Notes: a model not told the origin generated them from the sequence alone. DNA of 64,000 nucleotides from Amborella trichopoda (GCF_000471905.2 NW_006499751.1:2975916-3039915), one strand, 5' to 3'. Shown: positions 49,200 through 61,944, counted from the first letter of the stretch. Numbers and translations: made by a program.

Positions 49200-49560
49200 T
49201 GGACCACCCTAACCCAAACGTAGACCATAGTCTTCCCTATCCCTAGTCCATAGACTACCCTTCCTAAACCATACATACTACATACTACCTATACACCCTA
49301 GCCTACCCAACCTAGACATACACTCTAGTCTACCCGACCAGCCTACCCAACCCAACCTAGGCTACGCAACCTAACCTAACCATACAACCTAGCCTACCCA
49401 ACCCAACCTAGCCTACTCAACCTGACATAGTCATACAACCTAGCTTACCCAACCTAACTTAGCTAAACACTCTAGCCTACCCAACCCAACCTAACCTAGC
49501 CATACACCCTAGCCTACTTAACCCAACCTAGCCTCCCCAAGCCAACCTAGCCCTACACCT
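49200..49560. repeat. CCTA/CCAA-rich degenerate tandem array
   Basis: cctagcctacccaaccc and close variants recur every 20-45 bp. Strong strand asymmetry: hardly any G on the plus strand. Confidence 0.88.
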
Positions 49561-49671
49561 TCACTCAAGGGTCTGAGCCCTCCTTCAAAGGATCTTGGGG
49601 AAGCACACTCAACCGGTGGATTCGAGTCCTCGCCTCGCCCATTTAGGTAACCGGACCCATCTTTATTCTTA

Positions 49672-49800
49672 TTTTTTATTCTTCCTTCTTCTTCTTCTTC
49701 TTTGTTCATCCTTCTTCTTTCTTCTTCTTCTTTCTTTTTCTTTTCTTCTTCTTCTTTCTTCTTTTTCTCCCTTTTTTTTCCTTCTCCTTTCTCTCTCTTC
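49672..49800. repeat. pyrimidine tract, (CTT)n
   Basis: ttcttcttcttctt blocks interrupted by single other bases. The Glu/Lys-rich frame on the minus strand is an artefact of this tract. Confidence 0.93.
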
Positions 49801-49834
49801 CACCCTACTCTCTCTCTCACATCTCTCCCACCTC

Positions 49835-50370
49835 AAGAGGGCAGCAGGCTAGCTGCTGCCCCACTCTCTTCTCACCCCCCCTCTTACCCTCCTCTCTATC
49901 ACACTCCAAATGACAGTGGGCTAGCCGCTGCCCCATTGCCCTCTCACCCTCCTCGTCTACCCTCTCCTCTCGTCTTCCCCACACTCAAGAGGGAAGTGGG
50001 CTAGCCGTTGCCTCACTGTCTTCTACCCTCTTCTCAGCCCGTCTTTCACCCCCACTCTCTCATCTTTCTTAGACTTCAAGTCAGGACAACAGGCTAGTTG
50101 CTGCCCCGTCATCTTCTCACCCCTTCTTTTACCCTCTTCTCACCCCCTCTTTCACCCCCACTCTCTCATCTTTCTTAGACTTCAAGTCAAGACAACAGGC
50201 TAGTTGCTGCCCTGTTGTCTTCTCACCCCTTCTTCTACCCTCTTCTCAGCCCCTCTTTCACCCCCACTCTCTCATCTTTCTTAGACTTCAATTCAGGACA
50301 ACAGGCTAGTTGCTGCTCCATTGTCTTCTCACCCCTTCTTCTACCCTCTTCTCACTCACACACTCTCTTC
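49835..50370. repeat. 106-bp tandem repeat, about five copies
   Basis: The unit includes 'gacttcaagtcaggacaac', 'aggctagttgctgcc' and 'cttctcacccc'. Clear copies start at 50072, 50178 and 50284. Older copies around 49840-49990 share 'ggctagctgctgcccca'. Confidence 0.88.
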
Positions 50371-50570
50371 TCACTCATACAATCTCTCACTCATACATTG
50401 ACTCACCCACAACTCTTGTCACTAACTCTCTCTTACTCTCATCATCTCTTGTACTCTTCTCGTCTACTTGTTTAGATCCCCTCTTTCACTTCTCCTCTCT
50501 CTCCCTCTCTCTTAAGATTGTTTGAGCTGTTAGCCTCCATTTTGAGGAGCGTGCAACACCGGTCTAAGAC

Positions 50571-50720
50571 GTGAGAGGTTTCTCCTCTTTTCTTCTCTCT
50601 TCTCCTCTACTTCTTTACATCCCCTATTTCACTTCTCCTCTCTCTCCCTCTCTCCTAAGATTGTCCAAGTTGTTAGCCTCTACTTTGAAGAGCGTGCGAC
50701 ACTGGTCTAAGATGGTGTTT
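50571..50720. repeat. direct repeat of 50450-50570
   Basis: 'cacttctcctctctctccct', 'aagattgt' and 'gagcgtgc' occur once at 50488-50555 and again at 50630-50698. A duplication of about 145 bp. Confidence 0.75.
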
Positions 50721-50913
50721 GTTCAAAAGGATGGTTGGGAATGAAGTCGAAGGACCTTGTTCCTTAGGGACACTCTCGAATAAGGGGATAAGAAAATCCC
50801 CGATACGGATAAATGGGTAACAGAACCCAGCAGCCATAAGTGAATGTGAAAAGAGAATGAAATAAGATAAAGAAGAAACTAGCCAAACAAGAACGATCTG
50901 ACTAAGGGGTAGT

Positions 50914-50938
50914 GAGTCCCCAGTGGAGTCGCCAAGCT
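50914..50938 (-). other. gypsy-type primer-binding site, minus strand
   Basis: Reverse complement reads TTGGCGACTCCACTGGGGAC, the sequence usually found just inside the 5' LTR of plant Tat/Ogre-like gypsy elements. It implies a minus-strand LTR ending in CCA at about 50938 on the higher-coordinate side. Confidence 0.6.
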
Positions 50939-51699
50939 GGTTAGGTGCCTCGATCTCACCTCCAGATCCTTGAAGGATCGGACGGCATGCGTCTCGGGTT
51001 TCGGGAGAGACCCAGGATGTTTGTGAGATCACTCTCTCCAGAATCTTGTTCGAAAATGGAGGCTGGTGTTACCAACCGGTGAGAGAGGAATTTAAAAGTG
51101 GGTTCAGGACTTGGATTGATTCACATGGGCACCCTCCTAGATCATGAAGAAAGCCCCTCAATAATGAAACTGGTTCAGAATCGCCTCCCTTGGCTCGTAT
51201 TCTTCTTTTTTTCTGCTTTCCTGCAATCACACACATATATGACAAAAGTTATGGGACAGGTGGGTCTGCCTCACCCTTTTCCTTTTTGATGAACATATGC
51301 AAGCATGCGTATTCAAAAAGAAGAAAGAAAGATGGGGGGAGAAAATAATTCGACCAAGCGAGAAGATCAGAGCAGTGATTAGGTGCATGGATAATTGGCG
51401 TAACATGGTAGTGAAGCGAGCTTGGTAACTCAGACCTGCTCACGAGATCGCTACTAGACATTATTACCAATATCGACTAGCTAAGCATGCTGGTCAGTCT
51501 GTCTGGCAGTAAAGTGAGCCATGCGAACCTGGCACAACAATATTATGGCTAAACGACAGGACTGCCATGAGATGCTCACCTCAATCCCTCTTGGTCGAAT
51601 GAGAGAGTAGCAGAGGAAGGTTAAAGAGAAGAAGGGAATAGATGAAAGGAGAGAGAAGAAGGAAGAGAGGAGGGAGAAGAAGGAAGAGGAGATGCAATC

Positions 51700-52255
51700 G
51701 GCACTAGTCGTTGTCGACTGTTTCATGAGATGGGAGAGATAGGAGGCAGTCGGTGCTAGGCTTCGTCGACTGTGTCTGATGAGAAGAGAGGAAGAGAACC
51801 AACTGGTGGTAAGTCTCGCCAAATGACAGAATAAGAGAGGGAAAACCAATCGGCACTAGGTCTCGCCGACTGACAGAAGAAGAGAGAGAAGACCAACCAG
51901 CGGCAAGTCTCGTCGACTGATAGAAGAAAAAAGAGAAGACCAACCAGTGCTAGTTCTCACGGACTGATAGAAGAAAAGAGAGAAGGCCAACCGATGTTAG
52001 GCGTCACCGACTGATAGAAGAAGAGAGAGAAGATCAACCAACGCTAGGCCTCGTTGACTGATAAAAGAAGAGAGAGAAGACTAACTGGCGTTAGGTCTCG
52101 CCAACTGATAGAAGAAGATAGTGAAGACCGACTGACGCTAGGTCTCACTAGTTGATAGAAGAAGATAGTGAAGACCAACCGGTGTTAGGTCTCCCAAGTT
52201 GACAGAAGAAGATAGAGAAGACCGATCGACGCTAGGTCTCCCAGTTGCATTAGAA
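51700..52255. repeat. 47-bp minisatellite, about ten copies
   Basis: The unit contains agaccaaccggcgctaggtct and cgactgatagaagaag. gactga landmarks at 51868, 51915, 51962, 52009 and 52056 fix the period at exactly 47. Confidence 0.93.
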
Positions 52256-52261
52256 GGGGAC

Positions 52262-52627
<366 letters not shown>

Positions 52628-52652
52628 TTAGCCTACCCTAACGTACTACCTT

Positions 52653-52654
<2 letters not shown>

Positions 52655-52690
<36 letters not shown>
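52655..52690. repeat. (CT)n tract facing the GA tract
   Basis: Pure CT, 30 bp after the GA tract. The two can pair as an inverted repeat with a short loop. Confidence 0.95.
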
Positions 52691-52691
<1 letters not shown>

Positions 52692-52714
52692 AGACGTACT
52701 CAGAAGCTCAAGTA

Positions 52715-52812
52715 AGGAATCAAAATTTTTATTTAATCTTCTAAGAAATCAACTGAAGGCTGAGAGTTCTTGTTTTTCTTACAATGAGGTAGTGCCTGTT
52801 TATATAGAATTG
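52715..52812 (-). promoter_or_regulatory. LTR-like TATA box and polyadenylation signal, minus strand
   Basis: On the minus strand TATATAAAC (about 52807-52797) is followed 75 bp on by TTAAATAAAAATT (about 52735-52720). The close TATA-to-AATAAA spacing is the R-region layout of an LTR. It lies between the primer site at 50914 and the truncated gypsy pol, so a second minus-strand LTR is inferred. Its U3 end was not found. Confidence 0.5.
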
Positions 52813-54079
52813 TTCCCAAACATGGGTTGATTGATCAAAATTAGACCTAATTGCTGAAAATTAAGATTTAATTTAAATTAAAAGAAATTCAAAAATTGAA
52901 TGCAAAAGGACTGTTTTGGCCCTTCCTTACAATGTGTTGAATTCCAAAACAGCCCCTGCGGCTGCCCAAAATCTTGCGTGATCTTCTATGGTTGACCGGG
53001 GATGTTTTGATGACCTTTTAATCGAAAGATTATTCTTTTCTTGTAGGGCTTGGCATGTCGATCATATTGATACCAATTTTGAGCCATGAATCATGTTTTT
53101 GAGCCATGATTACTAGACTTGAAATTTATTTGAATCTTGAAAACTTCAGATCGATAGTGTGGTCGTTCCTTAAAGTTTTTATGTGATTTCTTCATCGTAG
53201 TGCACTAAGCATGACATCACGATCGTTTGGCAACAAACGGAACGTGATTTGGAGCTCGAACAAAGATTTCACAACTTTTGTGTTTTGACCAGAATCTGGA
53301 ATCCAACGGCCAGAATTTCAGTCACTTTGTTGGCTTTGTACATGAAACCTAACTGTTCATCATGCACGAGGTTCAGACCAATGATAGCCATGGACCTTAG
53401 GCACACAATGGAGTTGGTTTCACGTCGATTAGTTGCGCAAGCATCGTGATTTGGTCCATCGAGCGAGGTGTGTCGCTGCTGAATTTTCTGCAACTTCTTC
53501 ACGGATCGGAAACTTCTCTCTGAATTTTCTCCTTGCTCAGACATCGTCTCAAGGTGTGCCATATATCGAATTGTTCGTCTGGATGAGACGAATATGTTCA
53601 CCAAATTTGGGAGTGATCCGACTTGGAACGAGTGCGTTACAGGCCCTAAAAGTAACTACTCGTGACCGTAAAAGTAGCCACCTTTAATGGTATTTTGGTA
53701 CAGTGAGGCCACACGGGAATAGTGTGTAGCCTCTCATGTTTCAATGTTTGGCTCATATCTTTGTTCTAGACTATTCGATTAAGCCAAAACTTGGCCCATA
53801 AGGGTTTTCGACCATTCCGGATCTAATGGAAGTACTTTTATGGTGATTTGAGACACCAAAAATGTAGTTCCAGTTGTAGGATCCGTTTCAGGGTTTTAGA
53901 GATCGATTTTGCTGAAATTGTTTTTTTGTGTTCACTGCCTTAGACATGTCTGATCACAATGAAACTTAGCAGGTGGCCTTTTGAAATACTTGTAAAGATC
54001 TTGACCAGCTTTGGGGCTATTCTAAGACTGTCTAGAATTTCCACTGTTTTATAGGCTTTATTGACCTGCTTCCTACCAG
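52813..54079. other. non-coding, probable LTR U3 or spacer
   Basis: Short frames only (53269-53604 on the minus strand has no known motif). No termini identified. Confidence 0.45.
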
Positions 54080-54089
54080 GGACGAAGGT

Positions 54090-55940
54090 GATGAAAAATA
54101 CATTCAAATAAGCATATTATAACTCCTATAATCGACCCGTATTCATTCTTTTTTCCATCTAAGTATAGCTCTCAAGTTGAGTCCTCAATTGTGAAGAGGT
54201 TCTCATTAGGGAGATCCGTGTTAACGGGAAGGTTATCTGACAGTGTGTGTTAAACTAAGTGGTCAGCAATGACTTGTCCTTTGACTAATTTTTGAGTGAC
54301 ATATTCGATTTCGAACTTGCTCAATAGCATTCTCCACTTTGCCAAACGTCCGTTGAGGACTAGCCTCTCCAATAGGTACTTGAGTGGGTCAATTTTTTAT
54401 ATGAGCTTGACTGAATGAGATAAGACATAATATCTTAATTTATGCATGGCCTACACAAGTGTTAAGTAATGCTTCTCCACATCCATGTATCTTGTCTCAT
54501 AGTCGACCATGGTTTTGTTGATATAGTATATCGTTTGTTCTTTTCGATGGTCGTTATATTGTCCTAACATTGCCCTCATGGTCTTGTCTTTCACTGACAT
54601 GTATAGGAACATACGTTTATCTGGACTAGGAGGACTAAGGATGGGAGGTTTCATGAGGTACTCCTTGATTTGATCAAACGCTTCTTGGCATTCATTGTCT
54701 CATATGAATGGGGTGTCCTTCTTAACGAGTGTATTCAATGGTGCACACTTGTCTGCCAGTTGTGAAATGAAACACCTTATGGCATGTATGCGACCTTGAA
54801 GCCCACATATTTCTTTGATGTTCCAGGGAGGAGGCATTTCAATGATGGCTCGTATTTTGGACGGGTCCACCTCAATGCCTCTTTGTCTTACTATAAAGCC
54901 TAGTAATTTTCCGGATTCAACTCCAAAGACACATTTTGTGGATTTACTTTGAGTTGATGTTTCTGGAGTCTCTCAAAAATGGGTCTCAGGTTGGTGAGAT
55001 GATCAGACCTAGTCTTTGACTTGACCAAAATGTCGTTGACATAGTCTTCGATAATGGTATGCTTTAGATTGTGGACGATGCTAGTCATTGCCCGTTGATA
55101 AGTTGCTCTTGCATTTTTGAGATCAAAGGGCATGAATTTGTAATAGTAGGTTCCCCATTGCGTTATGAATGACATCTTGGTTTGGTCTTCTTCTGCCATG
55201 AGGATTTGGTTGTAACCCGATAAGCCATCCATGAATGACAACATCTCATGACCACAGTGTTGTTGACTAAGACATCTATGTTTGGTAATGGAAAATTGTC
55301 TTTGGGACATGCCTTATTGAGGTCTCTATAATCGACACACACTCGGATCCTCCTGTCTTTCTTGGGTACGACCACTATGTTAGCCAACCATTCTGAGTAA
55401 TCGACGGGGTTAATGAACTTCACCTTGAATAGTTTGTCGATTCTTCCTTGATTTTGAGCTCGAGGTGGGTCTTTTAATGTAGAAGTTTCTGCCTTATAGG
55501 CTTTGCCCCTTCGTTGAATATTAGGTGATGTTACACCAATGTGGGATCTAGCCCTGACATATCATCGTATGACCAAGCGAAGACATCACAATATCCTTCA
55601 GAAAGGAAATCACATTTTCTCGCTCCTCAGAAGATAAGGAGGTTCCAATTTTGGTTAACCTTGGGTCCTTCTTAGTTTTCAGGTTTACGTCAATCGTCTC
55701 TTCTATGATAGTCATTGGGTCACCATCGAACCTCTTCTTGAATTTCACAACATGGGAAGTAAGTTCCTTAGGTTGAGAGGTTTCTTCAGACTCTTGACTC
55801 TCTTGATCTTCATCTTGATCGTTCAATTCGCCGTCTTGGGTATTATGCAATGTTATTGGATTATCTCGAGTGAGCACCATTTTTGAAAGTTCTTTTTCAT
55901 TATTATCAGCTTTATCATGTTTTGAGTTTTTCACAGTTTT
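54090..55940 (-). pseudogene. gypsy reverse transcriptase and RNase H
   Basis: A lead-in frame (55934-55548) contains TIDVNLKTKKDPRLTKIGTS, the spacer usually found before RT in this group. RT: YSEWLANIVVVPKKDRRIRV (about 55396-55337), then CVDYRDLNKACPKDNFPLPN. After a frameshift, LSFMDGLSGYNQILMAEEDQ starts at about 55240, followed by FMPFDLKNARATYQRAM. The catalytic YVDD is changed to YVND (about 55033-55022). RNase H-side text (YMDVEKHYLTLV, 54500-54451) is followed in another frame by LAKWRMLLSKFEIEYVTQKL and VKGQVIADHLV (to about 54270). Integrase is absent. Confidence 0.85.
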
Positions 55941-56424
55941 TGAAATGTCGCAAGATGTGTCCCTTATGGGAATCGCAAGAGAAATGTTGACGCCCGGACG
56001 TACATGGTGGTTAGATGGCCACCCTGCTCCTATCCCTTTTTGGCATCGGGACTTGAAGGTGTCGCTTGTATGCTTCCAGCGATTCTCGAGATAGAGGAGT
56101 CATCGACCAATTCCCTTCTAGAGTTTGAGTAGGCGGATGAGCATGCTTGATTGTGTCAGAGCCGATTGTGCATACCTTCAAATCTAGGTCAGCGAAAAGG
56201 TCTTCAATTCCTAGTTCTTGTGTGTGCTGAGATGTGGAAGAAGAGTTATTCCCTATTGGGGAATCAAGGATCACCTTTGACTGTTTTGAAGGACGAGCAT
56301 CGAGCGGATCAAGGCATTGAATGCCTCCAGATACAAAGCTTTGATAGCTTGAAGGCTTCATTCGGCTTTGAAATAAAGTGAGAGAACACTCTAGTCCTCT
56401 TCGATCCCCATTTTTAGTTTTGGC

Positions 56425-57783
56425 TTAGGGTAATTCAGAAGTCGCAATCATTACGCCTTGCCCATGACTCCCCAAGCCTGGGGAGAGGAGCATGTGTGAA
56501 GCCTCGAGGGACTCGAAACCGTATCGATGTTGACATTGGATAATGTCCTCCATCGATGCAGAAGTTTGCAAAATTTGAGGAACAGGGTTGACGACCTCTA
56601 GGCATAAGGTGGCACATTCAGCTCGCTCAAAGGAAGCAAGTGGGGTTTCTTCAAGCTCAACCCCTACGACTAGCTTCCCGTTATGTATGTTAGGATTAAG
56701 AAAAGAAAGGGGGTCGGCACAAACCTTTGCAATGCCATTTTTGGTTGGAAAGTTTAGGCATTGATGTAGTGTGGAGGCGACCAGGAGGTTTTTGTGGAGC
56801 CATGGTCTTCTTAGTAGCATGTTGGAAGAAGGTTTTATGTCCAAGACATAAAAATTTACTTGCTGAATAGTGGGGCCAATCGTGAGTGTGAGAGGCAATA
56901 TGCCCTTAGCGCATCCATTACGCCTTGCCCTTGACTCCCCAAGCCTTGGTCTGGTTGGAAGTCTTGGGAGAGGAGAATGTGCCAAGCCTCGAGGGACTCA
57001 AAACCGTATCGATGTTGACATTGGATAATGTCCTCCATCGATGTAGAAGTTTGTAAACTTTGAGGACCAGGGTCGCCGACCTCTAGGTGTAAGGTGGCAC
57101 AATCAGCTTGCTCAAAGGAAGCGAGTGGGATTTCTCCAAGCTCGACCCTTACGTTTAGCTTCCTATTATGTATGCTAGGATTAAGAAATGAAGGGGCACA
57201 AACCTTTGCAATGCCATTTTTGATTGAAAATTTTAAGCATTAATGTAGTGTGGAGGCGATCACAAGGTTTTCTTGGAGCCAGGGTCTTCTTAGTAGCATG
57301 TTGAAAGAAGGTTTTATGTTCAAGACATAAAAGAGTGCTGGTCCCATCATATGCAACGATGGTTAATTGACACGGTTCGAAATCATATGGGCTTTTGCCT
57401 ATCTGCTTCACCGTTTTCATAGGGCATATATTCAGGGATGCCCCATTATAAACCAACACTCTCCTTATCTCATATCCTTTCATGAAAATAGTGATATGAA
57501 GAGGCTGGACGTGAAAATGATTGACATTAGCCGAGATGTCATTGTCCGTGAATATGATTGGCGTTGGTGCCATTAGTTTGTTGATCATCCCGCACAACTC
57601 ATCCCGGTTGTGTGTTGCTTGGGATGTGGGTCTTAGCAAGAACCTTTTCAATTTGCACTCTATGTGCCGACGAATTCGTAAGCAGCTCCAAGATGAAGAT
57701 TTTAGCCTAGATCTTCCTGAGATGAGTTGGTAGATCATAGGTAGTTGCTCCTTGAGTTCTTTTATTAGGTTCATTATCCGCAA
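56425..57783 (-). pseudogene. gypsy aspartyl protease region with tandem duplication
   Basis: YEIRRVLVYNGASLNICPMK (about 57485-57426) corresponds to the 'RRVLVDNGSS-N' active site; the catalytic Asp codon has become Tyr. IVAYDGTS follows. QVNFYVLDIKPSSNMLLRRPWLHKN (read as two parts, about 56870-56790) is the usual C-terminal 'VLDI--SYN-LLGRPW' motif. A tandem duplication of about 470-485 bp (56452-56920 and 56921-57310) repeats the stretch after this motif. The duplicated copy carries its own decayed 'LVIT..PWLQEN' end. Confidence 0.75.
56452..57310. repeat. tandem duplication, period 467-485 bp, within gypsy pol
   Basis: cgccttgccc starts at 56454 and 56921. gtatcgatgttgacattgg starts at 56521 and 57006. 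Copies differ by an 18-bp indel and scattered substitutions. Confidence 0.88.
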
Positions 57784-58329
57784 CCCCTGCTGGCGGTTGA
57801 AGTGGTTACCATTCTTTCATCAAGAGTGTCTGCCATCAATTGGATGGGTTTGAACACTTGACCTCTTCGGGTTAAGGAATCAACTTTGCCAGCTTGGAGC
57901 TCGATAGGGTCAGCCTTAGCGAGAGTAATGAGAGACCTTGGGGTGTTGGCCCCTTGTTTAGAAAATGATCCCTTTTCATCAGCTTTGACCAAGTCAATCT
58001 TGAGGGAATCGTCTTCGTCATACTGGTCCCACTTAGGAGGATCATTAAGGTTTTTATACGAGGAGTTTCCTCTAAGAAGACTCGAAAGATCTTCTTCAAG
58101 TTCTTGGAGATGATGATCACAAGCAAATATGAATTGGTTTGGATCATCTTCTTCGTCTCCGTTTTCAATCATGTGAATGATAACATCCTCCTTTGAGTTA
58201 CTCGGAGCTCCTGTTTCTTCTGTCATTGTGGCCGTATTTTTGGGGAAAGGGTTTGTGAAGATACCCATCTTTTGATTAGGTTCTTCAACAGGGTGATTTC
58301 TAGGTCCGACAGTGATGTTGCCCCTATTA

Positions 58330-59990
58330 ATCAACCCTTGAATCACCTGCTTCAAGTAGAAATAGTTTTGGGTATCATGGGCATGGTTTCTATGCCACTT
58401 GCACCATCAGTTGTTATCCTTAACCTCAAATGGTGGTTTAGATGGCGGCGGGAGTTGAACCATGTTTTTCTTCAAGAGTAACTCCAGCACTTTTTTTAAC
58501 AGGTCTTTGAGAGGAGTGAAGTTGTCCTCTCTCCTTCGATTGTTATTTTGAGTGTTATCCCTAGGTTGACCCCTTCGATTTTGATTCCTATTATTGTGCT
58601 GGGTGGTTGAACCCTGAGCTGGTCCATTAATGAAAATTTCGTTAACTTGACCTGAAGCTTTCCCCTTGTCGCTGCTCTTATTTTTATTTTGGGGAGTCGT
58701 GATGGGTTTGTTATCGGGCCTAGTACTGAGGGGTGTCCCTCTCGCCCTTTCATGTCACGCCACCCGCTCGATCATGGAGTCGAAAGAGTGGGGGATAAGT
58801 CCTTAGCTAAAGAAGGTCTTGTATTCAAGAGCTGCATTTTTTACAGCCATGCAGATTTTAGCTGGGTCAGTGAGTGGACATTCGATGACTCGCATCGCTG
58901 CCTCGTGGAATCGACTGATAAAATCCTTGAAGGATTCTCCTGGGTTTTGTTTGGTTGAACTGAGCTCGCCCAGGGAAAGAGATCTTGGTGTCGACCCACG
59001 GTAATGAGAGACGAACTGGTTGAGCGGTCATTATTCTCCGATGCCAGTTTAAAGCCTCACCGGTCAAAGTTTGTGATAGCAAGGCCTTCAACTGGTTAGG
59101 TCTGTCTCGCAAGGTTCGGATGGAGATGAGGTATGCATTGACGTGAATATCTGGGTCACTCTTCCCATTGAATTTGTTTTTAAACTCTGGGATGACAAAC
59201 CCAGGGGAAAGGTCTTCTAGGTCTTCCATGCCTTCAAGGGTCTCATAAACATAGGTCTTTGGGGGCAGGATTCATGCATACCCATCCTTACAAGCATATC
59301 TTGTATCGCTTTTAAGGTGCCTTCTTATTGTGTATTTGGCATGAGAGTAGGCCCACAGGTCGGTGGGTTCTCGAGCATAGACTGATGAGTCGAGACTTGA
59401 GGTAGATGTTGGCTTGCTTGGGCCTGAGATTGATGAGCAGTAGTCACCGGGGTGGTTTGATACACTTGCGCTTGAGGGGGGTACTGACCCATGGGTGTTG
59501 CCACCGGTAGAGAAAATTGCATGGTTTGTTGGACCAGATGAACTAGAGGGACCGATTGAGGAATCGGTGGACTCGGTTATGCTAAGGGTTGACCTATACC
59601 ACTAAGTTGGTTTGGCACTAACCTGTAAGCTGGGGGCTGAACAGTGTATCCTAGATCAACTAGACTTTTCAGAGCAACTTGGACCTTGTCTCGCCTAGGG
59701 GTCGATTTGGGTCGACACCTCTACCTCGTACAGTGTTCAGGACATTATGAGCTGTACTACGGCGACTCGAGGTAAGGTTGGATCCCCTAAACCTAGGTGG
59801 GTCTTAGTCTTGAGACTGCTGCACCCCAAAGTTATCTCGGTTCGAGTTGTGGGAATTGGCATTAGATGCTGCATGATTTTCTTCCCCCATTCGATACCTA
59901 CTTTGGTTGCATAGGACGCCTTGCAGGACGACTCCAGGTCGAACCCCTTGATTATTCAGAGTCTTTCTAGCTGAACCATCATTTCGGATC
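58330..59990 (-). pseudogene. gypsy gag and zinc segment
   Basis: A Gln/Pro-rich N-terminal part (59522-59325) leads to FKNKFNGKSDPDIHVNAYLI (about 59190-59130) and LLSQTLTGEALNWHRR. These are typical gag words ('F-KYDG-SDP--H', 'F--SLTG-A--W'). After further frames, a CKWHRNHAHDTQ-like segment and LKQVIQGLINRGNI (about 58430-58310) close the region. Packaging protein of the element. Inactive through frameshifts. Confidence 0.78.
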
Positions 59991-60440
59991 ACACCAATTT
60001 TAAGAGTAGGAGTGGATGCTTGGGACCTTGTATCTAACTGAAGACCTGGGCATTAGATAATGGATTGGCAGCCTGAGGTCTGTTGATAATTCCAAGGGAT
60101 TGCAGCATATTGGTCCCTAGGTTTAGGCAAGTTAGGCTTAGAGTCGGCTGTGGAGTGATCATCTCAGTCGCCTTGAGTGACTTACATGGTGATTGCTTTT
60201 GGCGGGGTTCTAGAATCTAGACTTATGTAAGATCTAAACTCGACTATTTAAGGCAGATCTATCCTAACTCTAGGGGTAACCTAAGCTAAGATTAGACTGG
60301 AACCTAGACTTGCTAGACTCAATGGGTTCTGGATCGGACCCTGAACTAGGTAAGCCTAGTCTAGCTCTAGAGACAACTCTATGCTTAGACTTATGCTAGA
60401 ACCTAGAATAAGTTTTAGACTAGATGGTGCACCAGTCTTG

Positions 60441-61035
60441 GCTCGGACCAAGGGTGGGTCTAGGTTCGAACCAGGGTTTCAGCCTGGTTCAGACCTGGAG
60501 TGAGCTGGGTGCAAGCCTGGGCTTAGAACTAGAGGGTTTGAAACTCAAATCGGATGTGGACCCGAACTAGATCAAGATTGAACTAGGAACGAGCCTTCGG
60601 CTCGGACCAAGAGGGGGCCTAGGTTTGGACTTGGGTGTGAACCTGGTTCGGACTGGGCTAGGCTGGGTACAAGCCTGGACTAGAACCCAGAGAGTTTTAA
60701 CGATTAGACCAGGTGTGGCCCTGGAGTGGATCAAAGATGAGCCAAGAACGAGCATTCGGCTTGGACCAAGAGGGGGCCTACGTTCGGACTTGGGTGTGAA
60801 CCTGGTTCGGATCTAGGCTAAGTTGGGTACAAGCTTGGACTTAGATCCAGAGAGTTTTAATAATCAGACCAGACGTGGACTTGGATTGGATCAAAGATGA
60901 GCTAGGAACGAGCCTTCTGTTGGGACTAAGAGGGGGCCTAGGTTCGGACCAAGGCGAAACCTGGTTTGAACTTGGGCTAGGCCGGGTATAAGCCTGAACT
61001 TAGACCCAGAAGCTTTAGCTCGGACCAAAAGCAGG
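60441..61035. repeat. 159-bp minisatellite, about 3.7 copies
   Basis: gctcggaccaagagggggcct marks unit starts at 60441, 60600, 60759 and about 60918. Each unit ends in 'gaacgagccttcg' variants. Confidence 0.93.
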
Positions 61036-61944
61036 TTTGGACTGGAATCTAAGATTAAACGATCACGATTAAGCAAGCAAGCACACGAAAACATTTGGCC
61101 TAGTTTGATTATGGGTAGGATTTGTTTGAGAGTGGGTTCCTAACTATTGAAGTGCGGCTAGGCGGATATAGGTCCCCACATAGGTCCTGGCCTCCTGTTA
61201 TAGGATGTTCACCAGGTCTTACTATACGCGGAGTTCCTTTGAGGCAAAGGATTACAGAGGGACGCTCATAGTTAAAGTTACACGAATCCCAGCCGCTTAG
61301 GCTCTCAATGCTAGGTTCCCCTCACGCCGTTAACGTAGATTTTGGGGGTTTTCAAAAAATTTGTTTTATGGTTTTCCAAGATTCCCGGTCAGTGTGTACT
61401 GGAGTGTGTAAAGATGCATGAAATGAAAATAAAGTCAAGCACACAGGCACACAATAAGAAAGAAAACAAGTGAGCGCTTGGTGCTGATCGTGTCTAGGGA
61501 TACGCGCTTCGAGGTGAAACTAGCTCGAGGCACAATATAAATGGAGGGGTGAGGAACCCCTAAGAGTGTATGGTTAAAGTAGTGAAACCAGGCACAATTC
61601 GTGGTAAGTCGGGCGTGACCCGAGTCGAGGATGTCTCGAACGGGACACGGTTTAGGGAGGGTGCAATCGGTTTTTTATTTTTTATTTTTTATTTTATTTT
61701 TTATTTTTTTTAAGTTTGATGAAACACAATTAAGCTAAGAGTGATGAAAACAAGGAAAACAAGAGATCAGTCAACATTAACAAACTAAAATAAAAAATAA
61801 AAAGTCAGGCGCAGGACAGTCTTATCTGAAGCAAAATATTTTTTTTATATTTTAAAAAATTTTATTTTAAAAAAGCACAAAAAATGATTTGGAATAGGCC
61901 TATGGGGTCCTAGAAGTGTTTTGGGACCTCTGTGATAGGGCAGC

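Larger units (their letters stand above)
54080..60060 (-). mobile_element. internal coding region of a Ty3/gypsy element (Tat-like), degenerate
   Basis: From high to low coordinate: gag, zinc segment, aspartyl protease, reverse transcriptase, RNase H. The sequence then stops matching near 54080 with no integrase seen, so the 3' part is missing. RT wording (VCVDYRDLNKACPKDNFPLP) and the CKWHRNH-type segment point to the plant Tat lineage. Stops and frameshifts are common in all domains, and a 0.4-kb tandem duplication interrupts the protease region. Its 5' LTR is at 62719-63848 in the correct orientation. Confidence 0.85.

Noticed and set aside
49518..49820. Glu/Lys-rich minus-strand frame
   Set aside because: Product of the CTT pyrimidine tract read on the other strand.
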